DNA of 64,000 bases. It comes from Gossypium raimondii (Eukaryota; Streptophyta; Magnoliopsida; Malvales; Malvaceae). The DNA lies in contig NC_068569.1 of assembly GCF_025698545.1 (NCBI RefSeq), positions 23,932,001 through 23,996,000 on the forward strand, in the 5' to 3' direction. Shown here piece by piece: positions 12,151 through 24,547 of this stretch. Numbering within the stretch: position 1 is the first letter of the stretch; each line of letters begins with the position of its first letter. Under the pieces are notes generated by a model, which was not told the origin of the DNA, did no database searches, and saw only the letters and a list, made by a program, of their open reading frames with translations. The position numbers were made by a program, and so were the translations under genes.

Positions 12151-12788
12151 TAGAGTTGTCCATGGGCCGGGTTCGGGCTGGGCTCTAACAAAGTTCTACG
12201 CTCGGGCTCAGCCTCGCCCAAAAAATGTGCCTAAATTTTTACCCAAGCTTGACCCAGATAAAAATACTAAAACCTGGCCCGGCCTACCGGCATTAAAATT
12301 TCTTATTTATTTTTTTATATATAAAACATTAAAAATATAATTCATCAAAAACACTAAACACATTAAAATAAATATTTCCCAACAAATTGAAAATAAATTT
12401 TAAAAAATCTTTATACTTGAATAACACTAAGATAATTGCAATTTAATAAGTAAATGCATCTAAAATAGTAGCAAAATTAACAATAAAACAAGAATTATAC
12501 AATATTCAAACAATAACAACAAAATAGTAGCAACATGATAGTGAAATGATAGCAAAACAGTGGGAAAACAGTAGGAAAATGATAGCAAAATAGAAGATTT
12601 TTTTTTTTGCAAATTCGAGCCAAGCTAGGACAAGAAAAAACCTTACCCGATGCCTGGCCCATTTTCTAAACAGGCCTTATTTCTTTTGCCTAAGCCTATT
12701 TTTCGAGCCTATATTTTTTCTCAAACCCTCACACTTTTTGCATGGGTCTTCAGACCGGGTCGGATGGCCCGACCCATGGACAATTCTA
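12151..12788. mobile_element. non-autonomous hAT-like element with GGGCC-rich terminal inverted repeats
   Basis: The left end reads TAGAGTTGTCCATGGGCCGG; the right end, reverse-complemented, reads TAGAATTGTCCATGGGTCGG. That is an inverted repeat of about 20 bp with two mismatches, extended by further CCCGGCC-rich similarity. The flanks are CTAGTGGT and ACAGTGGT, an 8-bp duplication with two mismatches, which fits the hAT superfamily. The interior is AT-rich, with repeats of the type ATAGCAAAACAGTGGG, and encodes nothing. Confidence 0.65.
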
Positions 12789-12829
12789 ACAGTGGTCATG
12801 AGTTCAATTTTTTTTTGAAAGCATTTATT

Positions 12830-12975
12830 TCCTACCTTAACTAGTGGTCAAGCGTTCAATCCTCGCCTTGAGTATGAAGTAACTTTAAAACTCGTGGTCA
12901 GTGCCTACCCCTTTAATGGGCCTACAGAACACGGAGGACTAGTCAATGGACTCGCTTTAGCGGATACCTTGGGAA
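12830..12975 (+). repeat. possible tRNA-related or retroelement fragment
   Basis: It contains ACTAGTGGTCAAGCGTTCAATCC, split here as the box-like halves TAGTGGTCAAGCG and TTCAATCCTC, which resemble pol III A and B boxes. A non-AT-rich body to about 12970 follows. The flank of the hAT-like element next door shows the same AACTAGTGGT phrase. No end or target duplication was found. Confidence 0.3.
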
Positions 12976-13697
12976 ACAAAAAAATATTTTATGATAATTA
13001 ATATCTTATATAAACTCAATAATAAACAACACATAATTAAAACTTAATTTAAATCACATATTTTAGATTTATGAGAGTGGATAGTGACATGTTAGAGTTA
13101 GGAATGAAAAATGAAGCTAAGCATCATTTAAACAAATACTCATATTTATATAATTAAAATATTTTTATTAATATTTCTCAATAATAGATTATGAATATTA
13201 TTTAAAATTATTATTGTTAAAATTTTCTATTAAAATAAAATTTTAAATTTAAATAATTTATTATATTAATATTCAACATTATAATATTTTATATTTATAT
13301 TTTAATACATTTAAATATTTAAATATTTATTATTTATATAAGGCTTAAGTATTAAAAAAGAAACTCCTAGTTGAAAAGTGCAATCAATTGAGCTTTTAAT
13401 AAAAAATTAGCAATAAATTGAGCCTTTGTAATATTGTTTTTCATTAGAACCCTAGACAGACCGTTAAGTGATGACATGATGATTGACGTGAAAAATTTAA
13501 TGACATAGCGACTGACGTGGCATTAGATGGAAAACTATTGTTGTACAGGGCTTAAGTGATTTTTTTAATTATTAAAAAGGCTTAATTGGATTTTAAGGGT
13601 TATACAAAATTCCCCTCAAAATTATACAAATAATAAAATTTATAAAAGAAGAAGTATTTTTAATTTTTTATAACATTTAATAATTTTTAATACCTAT
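12976..13697. other. AT-rich intergenic DNA
   Basis: No gene seen. The stretch at about 13350-13620 has the phrasing of a cotton-type MITE (GAGCCT, GTTAAGTGATGACATG, TGACGTGGCA) but its ends were not resolved. Confidence 0.5.
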
Positions 13698-13874
13698 GGC
13701 GGAGTACGTGAGAGACATGCACACTAAAACTCATTGTAATAAATGGGTAAGCATGTGTGAACAATCTCTTCAGGGATTATTAAGGATCACTTGCGTGTAA
13801 CAAGTTTGTGCTCCTTCAAAAAGCATAACAAAATGGGTCTTAACGTGCATGCCTCTCACATACTCCGTGACAGT
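13698..13874. repeat. foldback element with 40-45 bp arms
   Basis: The left arm GGAGTACGTGAGAGACATGC at about 13701-13720 is mirrored by GCATGCCTCTCACATACTCC at about 13849-13868. Similarity continues inward (ACTAAAACTCATTGTAAT against GTTAAGACCCATTTTGTTAT), so the arms are about 45 bp with a loop of about 85 bp. No coding frame. It may be a small MITE or a hairpin-forming transcript; which is not clear from sequence. Confidence 0.6.
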
Positions 13875-14112
13875 AACCACCCTGCCATGGCACCAAGTGG
13901 TATCCTCCTATTTGAAGAGAAAGAGATCTTCTTCCACCTCTAGTGACTTTAAGCACTTATTCTCAACAAACAACCCTCTTAGCCCTTAACAATCTACCTC
14001 ATCTTCTTACATTTCTCTGGCTCTTCGCCTATTCATGTGAACCGACCTCCTTTGCACCACCACCTTCTCCTCCCTACTTTTTTCCTTGTTGAGACTTGTA
14101 TCAACAATGATA

Positions 14113-14435
14113 TATATAAGGTTAAAATATGTCACAAGTCTCTGTACTTTTATTTCATGGAATTTAGTCCTTCTAATTTTTTATATTTCAAAATTTAGGT
14201 CCAACTGTTAACACTGTTAATTTTATTTTGTTAAATTCGTTGTTGCAATATTTTTAAATAAAAAATATTTACTTGGTAGCCATATAATTAAAAAATGACT
14301 TTGTAGTTAACTTGAATTTAACAACAAAAGGTTAACAATATTAATAGTTGGACCAAAATTTTGAATTCTAAAAATAGAGTACCTAAATTCAATGAATAAA
14401 AATATAGAGATTTCTAGCACATTTTAACCTATATA
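14113..14435. mobile_element. long palindromic foldback MITE
   Basis: The left end TATATAAGGTTAAAATATG is mirrored by the right end, whose reverse complement reads TATATAGGTTAAAATGTG. The two arms can be aligned over about 150 bp each, through the blocks TCTCTGTACTTTTATT, GGAATTTAGT and GGTCCAACTGTTAA. The element is thus almost entirely an imperfect palindrome with a small loop. Flanking TA repeats would fit a Stowaway/mariner-type TA target, but the ends lie in TATATA and cannot be fixed exactly. Confidence 0.6.
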
Positions 14436-15780
14436 AAAAACACAAGACAAACTTTTGAATTAATAAGAATATCATCTTATGTTCATTCAATTACTAAATT
14501 AACATTAAATAAATATTTTTTTAAATAGAGCTTTTATCCATCTGAATTATACAGTTAAAAATACTAGATATATCTATAAAAAATACTAGATAAAATCATA
14601 TAAAAAATTTGAGCTACACAGTTGAATATATTATTTTAAATAAATTAGTATTTACTTAGTGTTACAATTGTATACCAATTAAACTTAAGATTTATCATTA
14701 TAAATATCATTCAACAAATAGAAATTATTAGTATTGGTAAGTTTGAAGTATCTGTAAAATAACGGAGTATCAAAGTAATGGTTTTTAATAGAAATTTCAA
14801 GACATAATCAAATGACAATGGCATTGGAAAAAGATTTAATTAGCGGTGATGTAAAATTATAATATTCATTCATCATTATCATACATTTACTTAGTTTATA
14901 AATATCATACTAATTTTATTTTAACTCACCCTTATTCACTTTTTCACTATCAACGCTTCACTTTATAATGGTATGTTTTATCAATTTTATTTTATATTAT
15001 TTTTCTAATTAGTATTATAATTATACTTGTATACAAATCATTTATTTGTTATTATAGTTTAAGTAATTTGCAACTCCAAATAAATTAATTGCATCCGAAA
15101 TTCAATGTTGATTGAAGATAATGACAATGATGATAGATTAAAAAGAAGATCAGAATGGAAGATGATAACGAGAATTTAGATATATTTGTAATATTATTAG
15201 TATTTATTTTAATATAGACTTTATTTTAACCTTTTAGGAAGTTGAATTTTAAATTGTCTTTAATTTATTCCATTGGTATTTTTTAATACAATTAAATTAT
15301 GTAATCTCAATAATTATTTCACTTATGAAAATAAATTATTAGAAAATTAAAAATTATATGATCATTTGTAAAGTTTAATTTGATTATATTTTACACAATT
15401 TGAATTTATTTTTAAATTAATAACATTATTATTTAGTTTTAAATTAGAAAAATAAAATATAATGCATACTTGTTTAATATTGTAATGATAATAATATAAA
15501 TTTATATATTTACGTTAACGCGTATGATATCGAAAACTAATTCATATTTAAATTTACAATAAAATTTGAGTAATACATAGAAATGACAAAATAGATGTTC
15601 TATATTTTGGTAGGTTTTTGATGAATGAAAGATTTACACAAATATGTTTACTTTACATTGAATGGCCATTATTAAGAGCAAAGATGAAAAGTGACTTGCA
15701 TTCTACTTTGATAGCTTCATGCCTTTTCAGTTTTATCTTTAAACGAGAAAATAAAGAAAGATACGTAATCAATGTTGATT
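14436..15780. other. AT-rich intergenic DNA
   Basis: No gene or delimited repeat. Long runs of A/T, with no frame having plant coding character. Confidence 0.6.
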
Positions 15781-15919
15781 GGGTCTTAATTCGATTAGTA
15801 TGAATATTGATGTTAATGTAAGGGGTATGAGTTTAAGTGCGTTGAAGTGCATTATCCTTCTATTTATGCATTAGAGAGGACTATAGATAATTTTAGACAT
15901 TATGTAAAGAAAAGAAAAT
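15781..15919 (+). repeat. SINE-like dispersed repeat, copy B
   Basis: It has the same block order as the copy at 4329-4465: GATTAGTATGAATATTGATG, GGTATGAGTTTAAGTGCG, GCATTATCCTTCTATTTATG, GAGAGGACTATAGATAATTT and then AAAGAAAAGAAAAT as an A-rich tail. Orientation is plus. Confidence 0.5.
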
Positions 15920-17463
15920 CTATTAGATTACTTTAATCGATAATAAATGCTATATTTAGTCTACTATTGGATTGCTTTAATTAAGAGTAAATTTTATGTT
16001 TAGTCTTGCAAATCTTTTAGAATAGCAAAACTCAACAAATTTAGGTAAAATAAAAATCAATCAATAAAAATCAACAATGGTTGGATTAAATTAGATTTTT
16101 TTTTGTTAAAATTATCTTTTAGCAATTTAACTTTCAAATATGCATTTTTTAATAGTTGGAAGGCATAATATCAAATTTAGGGTATTTGATAAATTGAAAT
16201 TCGAGTGTTAAAAATTAAGTAATGAATTTTACGGTTAAATTTTATAAGTGCTAAATTTCTATTCAAAAATTATTTGGTAAATTAGTAAATATAAATACGG
16301 AATATAATTATGTTGTTCAGTATAAATAAATATTGATTTTAAAATATTATTTATTTTAAATTTAATCTTATTAATATTCTTATTTTGATATTTTTGGATA
16401 AAAGATACATGTGGTAATTTGAATATCTCATTTTAAAAAAGATCATTTATTTTAATTTTTTAATAAAATAAAATCGATGTATTATTTTCTAAAATTACGG
16501 ACTTGAAAATTCTATATTAAGTAAAAAATCAAACACATTTAAAATAATAAATGTTGAAAATTTTATTTTCAATGGTGTATCAAGCACACCCTTAGTTTTC
16601 AACGTTTACATTCTTTTTGTCACACCCTTAGTTTTCAACATTAAAAGAGTTGAATTTGATTTTAACCCTTAAAAATAGTTGAATTATTTTTTTAACGGGA
16701 ATAATGACTAAAATGTTAAACTTTTAAACATGGTAGGCCGCATAACTATCCACATGTACTCCATATTTTTCTTTTAAATTTTTATCAACTTTTTATAAGG
16801 TTTTAAATTTTTTGAATATTTTATAAATTTAAAATTATTTGTGGATGTGGTATATAAAACAAATAGTATTATGTCATGCATGTTGCCAACACTAATATAA
16901 TAAAAAATTAATGTTTTATTCAACATTTTTATTAAAAATAATTTAACTTTTTGAAAAAATTAATTACAATTTAATTAAAAAACAATAAGAGTCAAAATTA
17001 ATGTAGGTAATTTTGAATATAAAAGGGTTAATATGTAGAATTGTCACTATATTTTAAGTGAAAATATACCTCATTTTAATCGATATTTATCATTATTTTA
17101 TAAAAAAATTACCATTATACTTTAATTTTATTTTTAATTTTGTTGCTTTAAAAGTTTTGCCACATTGGATTTTTCTATTCAATTTTACTTTAAAATAATT
17201 TCAAGACAAAATTTAATAAAAATATTTTTATATTTTCAATAATTAGCAATAATAAGTTAATTAATATAATATTGAAATCAAATAAAATGATCATTTTATA
17301 AAAATAAACTTATTTTTTATTTATGATATATGTATTTTTATTTTATTTCATTAAATAGAAATTTTAATTTAATTTATTATTATTAATATTTATAAGTCAA
17401 ATTATTTTAATTATTAAAATAAAATATTTGAAAGAATTTTTCTATTTTCAAATAATCAAAATT
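15920..17463. other. AT-rich intergenic DNA
   Basis: No gene seen. An 18-bp phrase, CACACCCTTAGTTTTCAA, occurs twice within 50 bp (about 16585 and 16621). Otherwise A/T-rich with old MITE-like phrases. Confidence 0.55.
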
Positions 17464-17468
17464 AATAT

Positions 17469-19613
17469 TGAAACGCCTCAAAAATTTTAATGTTTGACTG
17501 TTGGATTTCCATTGTAATTGATTATGTATTTGTGGTTATGTGCTTTGTTTATGTGGTTGAGGTCAGGAGTTTGGGTTGTATTTTTAGAAATTTTACTATT
17601 TTATTTTAAAGATAACCTCTATCCTTGAATGACATAAATAAGTTTAATTCAGTTTAAACCTATATCAAGAATAAGCCTACTGGTTTATTGGTTAAGCTTC
17701 TGCATTCTGTTTGGGCCTATGTTTAAATCTCGAGGTACGTGATCGTAAACATTTTTTTTTGCTAAGCGCTAGAATTTGGTTGGAAGTTATAAAGATTTAA
17801 AATTTGTCGTCATCTTCTATTCGTTTCTTTCTTTTTGTTGTTCTTTTCTTTCCTTTCCTTTTCTTTTCTCTTTTCGATTCTTTTATTTTTCTTTTTCATT
17901 TTGATCACGGTCATAAGCATGGGTCTAGACGAAGTTATACGTCGTTAATTGTATCGATCAAAAGGTTATTGAGTAAGTTTCACCATCAATTCAGTAAATT
18001 CCGTAGTTTCTTTTATTGTTTTCGTAGAATGTTCTAAATTCGGCATCTCGAGCATATTGTGTAGTTTCTGATAATTAGTCGTTTGGTTTCCTCTTAGTCG
18101 GGGATATCGAGAGTAGCATACCTCAACTCAACAATTCAAGTGACCATTGTTGACCTTCCGGTAAGTTTGATTTCGTTGGAAGGTTTCGTGTCGAAACCTT
18201 CGACATAAAGTATTATGTGTATAGGTGTGCATTATTGTCGATAAAGTTGGTTGACTGAGTTATTGGATGGTCATTTTAGGCTTCGGAGATCCTTTACATT
18301 GTTATTGCTTCGAAATCTCTTCAAGTGCGTACCGAAAACCTTAAATTTTGTGAATTTTAGGCACCGAAAAACATGGCTGTCGACGCCACATGGTCGTGTG
18401 GTAGGCCGTGTAACACACTACTTACCAAATTCGAGCCACTTGGGTAGGGGACACGGACGTGTTCCCCCGTCATGTGTGGGCATGCTAATGTAGGGTTCAC
18501 ACGGGCCAAGGACACAGGTGTGTGTGTAGGCCGTGTATCTCGTTGAGTACAAGATAAGGACCACCCAGGCCAGAGACACGAGCGTGTGTCCAGGTCATGT
18601 GGCTTACTGTTTGAGATTTAGGATCACGCGAGTAGACCACAGGGGCGTGTGTTAGGCCGTGTAAGACACACGGCTGATCACACGGGCGTGTGCCAGGCCA
18701 TGTGGAATCACACGGGCATGTGGGTCAGTTTTGGAAGTCATCTATGGGGTCGTAAGTGTTGTTAACGCAAATGTGGGCTGTCTGTAATGTATATGTATGA
18801 TCTGAATTTGGTCGTAAGATTGTTATCTAATAATTTGAGATTGAGATTCTGATTATATAAATGTTTACCGAATCTGAACGACTGTGTGTACATTTTGACA
18901 TGTGTAATCTGTAACTGCATTAGGTGGGAAATCATGTAAAGAAGGAAGTGACCTATTCTGATTCGGTGGCTAGACCACTACTTATATGTGAGTTCAGCAT
19001 TACTCGCCTATTGATCTGGCAGCTAGGCTGCAAACATTCTGAAAAGTGTCATATTGACACTAAGTGGTGTGTAGGGCATGAGGGGTATTCTACACCCTAA
19101 ATGATGTATTGGGATGGACGGAGATGGTGTGTAGAGGATTGGGGTAGGAATAACTGCATTTGTTTCTGATCTGTTCTGTATCTGAACTGGAACTATTCTA
19201 TTATAAAATTGATACAATAAATCCATACTAAATGTCTTCTAATTCTGATTGGAACTTGAGATCCGATAACTACTTTTATCATTGTGCTTTAGTTAAATCC
19301 ATTACTCTTATGCGTTGGGTTTACAACTCATTTTGTGTTGACTGAATTTTAGGTGGGTCGTAGACTTGATCGGGTCGGTGTAGTGGAAGCTCGGTCAATC
19401 ACTTTATCACCCTTTAATTATACTATTAGTAAATTTCAATATTCTCTAGTAATACGATATTTGATGACGGTTGAATGTTGGTTGATTCTATGATTGCTAT
19501 AACGTGTTGAATGATTTTCTTTTTATCTGCAAGCATAAATGTGGAGTTCTAATATCGTCAATGTAACTCTTTAGACTTGGCCTTGACGTCTAGGCTGAGT
19601 TTGGGGTGTTACA
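17469..19613 (+). mobile_element. solo LTR of a gypsy-type retrotransposon
   Basis: It starts TGAAACGCCTC and ends GGGGTGTTACA, flanked by perfect 5-bp direct repeats AATAT at 17464-17468 and 19614-19618. Length is 2145 bp. The interior (about 18360-18730) has many copies of CACACGGGCGTGTG, GGCCGTGT and related phrases, a hallmark I associate with long cotton gypsy LTRs. No internal gag-pol and no second LTR are present, so this is a solo LTR left by recombination between LTRs. Orientation is inferred from the TG start. Confidence 0.85.
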
Positions 19614-19960
19614 AATATTGAGTAGTAAAATTAAATTGCATGAGAGTTAAATGACAGATATCAAAGAAAATAAAATATAGTGGAAATTTTCAATATTTAC
19701 CTATAGTGTGATGGCAAATTTGCACTTTAACCAAATATAAAATTATAATATGAAATGATACATTTAAACAACATCAACACAAGTGCTTAATACATGTAAT
19801 AAAATTTATTGTATTTATAACTTAAACAAAAAGAACTTTAAAGATGAATGATAGTCTAATCAACATGTTAAGTTAATAAATTTTGATGGAAATTATTAAT
19901 AATAGTAATGATTTGGTTGCAATTTTAAATAACAAAATTTAAGAGGATTTAATTTTCAAC
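19614..19960. other. short AT-rich spacer
   Basis: Nothing recognised beyond the AATAT target duplication of the preceding solo LTR. Confidence 0.6.
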
Positions 19961-20470
19961 TTTTTTTTTTTTTTGGATAAGTAAATTGTATTATCCAAGA
20001 AGCAGAAAAAAGAAACTTGATACATCTAGCAATCCACAACAATCAAAAGAACTTACACAACAGATTACAACAATTAAAACCATAAGCCTATCCTATACAT
20101 TCTCATACTCCATTGAAAACATTATCGGTTATTGACAGGGAATGACTCAGTGGGACATCTACCACTAAGACCAAAACGTACAATATCTTTAATTTTCTTC
20201 AACAGAATTAGAAGACTATTCTTTTCACACCAAATAAAATACACAATTGCATTCCAGGCCAATTTGAGCAAGCAGACAAGGAACGACTTACCTTTTAAAC
20301 AAGTAGTTAAAATTTTAAAGCCACGTACCAACAGACTTCCTAATACCACAAGAACCTAGAACAAGTTGCCACAAGGACCGAAAAAAAAAACATGGTTACG
20401 AGACTCAAAAGCATCAGAACACATCGATCATTTAATATTCTTGGAAGGCCATATCTCCTTTAAATTTATA
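19961..20470 (-). pseudogene. 5'-truncated LINE fragment (C-terminal part of ORF2)
   Basis: On the minus strand a frame at about 20122-20349 includes KLAWNAIVYFIWCEKNSLL, the pattern seen near the C-terminus of plant L1-type ORF2 (zf-RVT region, xxYxIWxERN). The minus-strand 3' end is a 14-T run on the plus strand at 19961-19974, i.e. a poly(A) tail. The fragment is about 0.5 kb, cut at its 5' end, and has lost reading frames upstream. It sits about 0.5 kb beyond the 3' end of CRY1 and points the same way. Confidence 0.65.
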
Positions 20471-20963
20471 TCCGAAAATTTGACGGTAAAAATGACAAAC
20501 ATAAGTAATTAAATAAAAAGAAAAAAGAGGGAGCAATAGGAATGAGTTATACAATACAACTTCCTAATCAGTTAAAAAGTAAATACACAGAAGCCTGTTT
20601 TTATTCCAGGATTACAACATTTCTACCATGAATCTCATCTACCCTTTTATATAAAGGAGACAAAACACTATACAGCAGAGCTATGCGTATGGTAGAACAT
20701 TGGATAGCTGATCATTCATCCAACTCCCGAGTTGGCTGCAGGTCGAGTTAGATTCGTGGACAATATATGGGGTTGATAACATGCCATGTTATCGTCCAAT
20801 CCGGCCACTAGACTGAGCGTTCTGCAAGTACTAGGTACCTGCCTTTGGCGTGTATTCGTTTTACCTGTAAATCATATTGTGAAGTAGTCATGGTTACACA
20901 GGCATTGGATTGATATTGATCGGTTTGATATGGATTCGATATGGAACGATGATTCAGATGAAT
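20471..20963 (-). other. probable 3' untranslated region and flank of CRY1
   Basis: The region just past the CRY1 stop codon at 20964-20966 has mixed composition rather than the extreme AT of the spacers, which fits transcribed 3' sequence down to about 20550. No other gene is visible. Confidence 0.45.
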
Positions 20964-23721
20964 TTACCCGGTTTGAGATAATCGCCTCCAATTTATGATT
21001 TGGTGGGACTGTGGATGCCCTTGTAGAAAAGATGAGCTTGCACCGATACCACTTTCCTCACCTATAAATTGCTCGGGGTAACTCGAAGATGGCGGGGACC
21101 AAACTGGAACAACTCCGCCATCCCTTTCTCTCCTATTACTACTAGATGATTCTGCTGTGGAATCCTCAGCATTTCTCAACCCAATCGGGAAGTTAAGTTG
21201 CAGGCTGCGTGCTGTTTCTGGAATCGCTTGGTTTAATGTGTCTCTCCGTTGTTCTCGATTTATATTTACAGTTCCTGGAACTTCTGCTCTGCTATCTTCT
21301 GCTGAAGTTCTAAGATACGAAGAAGACTCTTCATGTTCACCTCTCAACAACGAAGAAGTGATGCTAGGAACCATCTGATCCTCATATCTCCGTGTTGTAG
21401 CTGGAGCATTGTTCCTTGCTGGTTCAATGTTTTCCTCCATTTGTATGTCTTGCGGAAATGCAAATGGCACTGACTCGGAAGAGTCTCCGAGGCCTTCCTC
21501 AGTTCCATTCTCAATTGCAGCTCTTGAAGCTGCTTCTAGTTGCCACATCTCTGAAAGTGCTTCTTGCAACCTGGATTTTGCAGCATCTATTCCTACAATA
21601 GGCAGAGGGTAATTTGATCCAAGCTCGATGCCAGCAGCTTGGAGTACAGATTCAGGAGCATTCCATGGATGGTGAATCCAATCAGTTGGTAGTCTTGCAA
21701 GTTCTGGAAGCCACCGCCGGACATATTCTCCATTCGGATCGAATTTGTAACCTTCAAACTGTAAAAAACTTTTAACTAGATCAGAATGCATACACTAGAT
21801 ATCAAACACTTGATGAAAGCGAGCTAAAAACAACTGCAGCCAAACCTGCGGATTATCGATGCGGTCGAACTCACGACCATCTGGGAGAGTACCGGATATA
21901 TACTGCCAACCGAGAGCATCGCTTTCTAAATCTGCATCCAAGAGGGTATCCCAGAAATACTTCATACCCCATCTCCATGGAAGCTGCAAAACTTTGACAA
22001 AAAAACTCGATACAACAACTCGAATACGATCATGTAGCCAACCGGTGGCCCATAACTCTCTCATGCCAGCATCCACCAATGGATAACCTGTTCTTCCTTG
22101 TCTCCATGCCTTGAAATAACCCTCATTGACAACCCAAGGGAAAAACTTAAGATGTCCGAGAAGAGGCCTTTCATGGCTGTAAGGATGGTTAAAACTCAAG
22201 TATCTTGAGTATTCCCTCAAGCCGATCGACTTCAGAAACAAGTTTACACTCTCTTCACCAGCTTTGTTCCCTTCATTAGCCCATAAAACCTGCTTCATTC
22301 GAACGAGATGAAAGACTTTTCGGACACTAACCTCCCCAAAATGCAAATGGGGGGAAAGAAATGAAGTTGTTGCACTATCAGCTTTTCTTCTGTTCTTCGA
22401 GTACTCAATTAAAGGTCCATTAATGAACGTTGTCAAAGCTTTATCTGCATTGCTCCACCCTGGTGACCATGCTCGAGCTAAAAGCGCATTGCTTCCCTTC
22501 TCCAATTCATCTTCAAACACCAACACATCCGTAGTGCAAGTTAACACATCACCTACACACAGATTGAACAATAAACATGTACAGTTTCAAGGTGAGCCTC
22601 AGTCTCAATACAAGTATAAATCAATTATGTTAGACCATTGTAATACATTAACAATATGGAAAAGCTATATTAATCAACACGGTTATTCGTAAGGTCTTTG
22701 AGGGATCATTATCCCATACCCATAACCGGATATGCATGACGAAAGGAAGGGGCATTCAAAGGAGAATAACCTGAAATTATTCTTTTAGGTGGAAGAAGAG
22801 GAGCCTCAGGGTCAAAAGGCATGTTAAGGCATTTTTCCCAGAAAGCAGTAAAAGTAGTGAAAGGGCGGCCATTATCATCATTTACATCCCAAGGTTCATA
22901 AAGCAAATCCGCATTGAACGATCGAACCGCTACACCATGGGCCGTCAATACTTCCTTTGCTCGATGATCCCTAACCAGAGATATAGGATCTGAACCCCAA
23001 AGAAAAAGGCAGTAAGTTTCCACTTATGTTAAACATAGACTTTCTTTTTCCATTGCTTACTAAAATGGAACATAATCAGAAACCAAAGATTGCAGAAAGC
23101 CAAGGCATATTTAAACCACAAAGTATAAGAATCTATTTCTCCATTGATGCAAACCTCATAACACTCAATTACTATATCTATATATTAGATATTGATATAA
23201 TCATCTTTTCGTATCGAAACTAACAAATAAAGAAAGTGGAAACCATCAATGAAAACTACTGGGAACATATGATGCCAAAATGAGAACATACTGAGAAACA
23301 CAAAATTAATTAACAATCACAATCATAAGAATCTATCTCTGGATTGATGCAAGCCGCAATTGTTATATATAATCATAGTTTTGTTCAGTTTTACAAGAAA
23401 ATGGGGGGGGGGGGACTAACCATACAAGTGATTGAAGAAGAGCTGAGTGGCACCAGTGGATTTAACAATCTGGAGAAGAGATGAAACACTATCAGTTGAT
23501 CTCTTTGTTATGAGGCAAGTTCCCAGGCTCCTCAAAGAAGAATCAAGAAGAGCCAAACTATGTTTAAGCCACCATCTTGAAACCCTTCCAGGTTGATAAT
23601 GGCCTTCTTCTTCAGGTGCCCATATGAAAACTGCAAAAACAGGGCCTGCCCTAACTCCGGCTAAGAGTGCTGGATTATCTTCAACTCTAAGATCCCTTCT
23701 AAACCAAACTATGATAGACAT
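20964..23721 (-). CDS. CRY1: cryptochrome 1 blue-light photoreceptor
   Basis: Four exons on the minus strand, 23721-23421, 22989-22771, 22552-21846 and 21758-20964, join in phase to give 673 residues (Arabidopsis CRY1 has 681). The protein starts MSIIVWFRRDLRVEDN. It has the photolyase N-terminal domain (to about residue 135), an FAD-binding helical domain (about 200-480) with EYSRYLSFNHPYSHERPLLG and TGYPLVDAGMRELWATGW, and a plant C-terminal extension. That extension holds the DAS elements DQMVP (about 536-540), an acidic stretch (AEDSRAEV) and STAES (about 609-613), which separate cryptochromes from photolyases and carry signalling. The C-terminus NWRRLSQTG is CRY1-like, not CRY2-like. The start was set at 23721 because the frame upstream has no ATG before a TAG at 23763-23761. 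Known role: nuclear/cytoplasmic light receptor for photomorphogenesis. The frame is intact. Confidence 0.95.
23403..23414. repeat. 12-G homopolymer in CRY1 intron 1
   Basis: Twelve consecutive G on the plus strand, which is a poly(C) run on the CRY1 sense strand beginning six bases inside intron 1 after donor GTTAGT. Confidence 0.9.
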
Positions 23722-24547
23722 AACTCCCAAAACAAAAACCCAGATTTTATCTTTGCTTAACTATATACCATAAGGCACGGAATTCTTGGTTTCTAAATAA
23801 AAAGTTTTATCTTTCTGGCTATTTTGTGAACCAAAGGAGGTTTTAAGCATTATTAATGGAGGATAATAGTGCAAATGACAAATTATTTTTTAAAGATTAT
23901 TCCCTCTGTTTTTTTTTTTCAATGAATATCTTCTATATATGAAGCCTGAGTGAAGAGGATTGGTTAATGGAAATGGGGGGATACACAAGAAAATTGATAG
24001 GCAATTTGCAGCCACAACTTTTTTTATTTTTATTCAAGATTTTCAATTTCTTGTTTATCCTTTGCAACAAAAACAAAAACCCACCCACCACTCTAATTAC
24101 TTCCTTCGCTTTATTTCTGTATCATATACTTTGTAATTTCAAGATATTCAAAACCCATTTTCACCATTCTTAATTTGAATCAGATTTTATTATTCTCAAA
24201 TTTAAATGATTGATTTTGAGAATAAATTTTATTTGGGTTGTAAATGGATTCGGGTTGGAATAATAGGAGCCTATTTAGACCTGGAAAATGAATTTCTTTT
24301 ATCAAATTTTCAATTTATTTATGTAAATAAAAATAATACAAATTTCAAATTTTATATGTAATTTGAGTGACTCAACTCAAATTCATTGTTTTTATTTCAT
24401 CTAAATAGCTCTCAGTAATACTAATATCATCGATAAAAAGCTTGAAACTTTAAGGATGGTTTTTATTTAATTCCAATATATACACACTTTTTTCTATCGA
24501 TATGATAGAGATAATAGATCAGTTCGAAATTTTAAATGCATGACAAG
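23722..24547. other. CRY1 upstream region and spacer
   Basis: Probable CRY1 promoter and leader on the minus strand. No other gene recognised; the small plus-strand frames here have no similarity I can name. Confidence 0.45.

Noticed and set aside
18360..18730. Dense CACACGGGCGTGTG repeats as a possible satellite or CRISPR-like array
   Set aside because: Spacing is irregular and the units vary; the block is contained in the gypsy LTR.
17804..19226. Small frames within 17.8-19.2 kb
   Set aside because: They lie inside a gypsy LTR with confirmed ends and duplication; LTRs do not normally encode protein.
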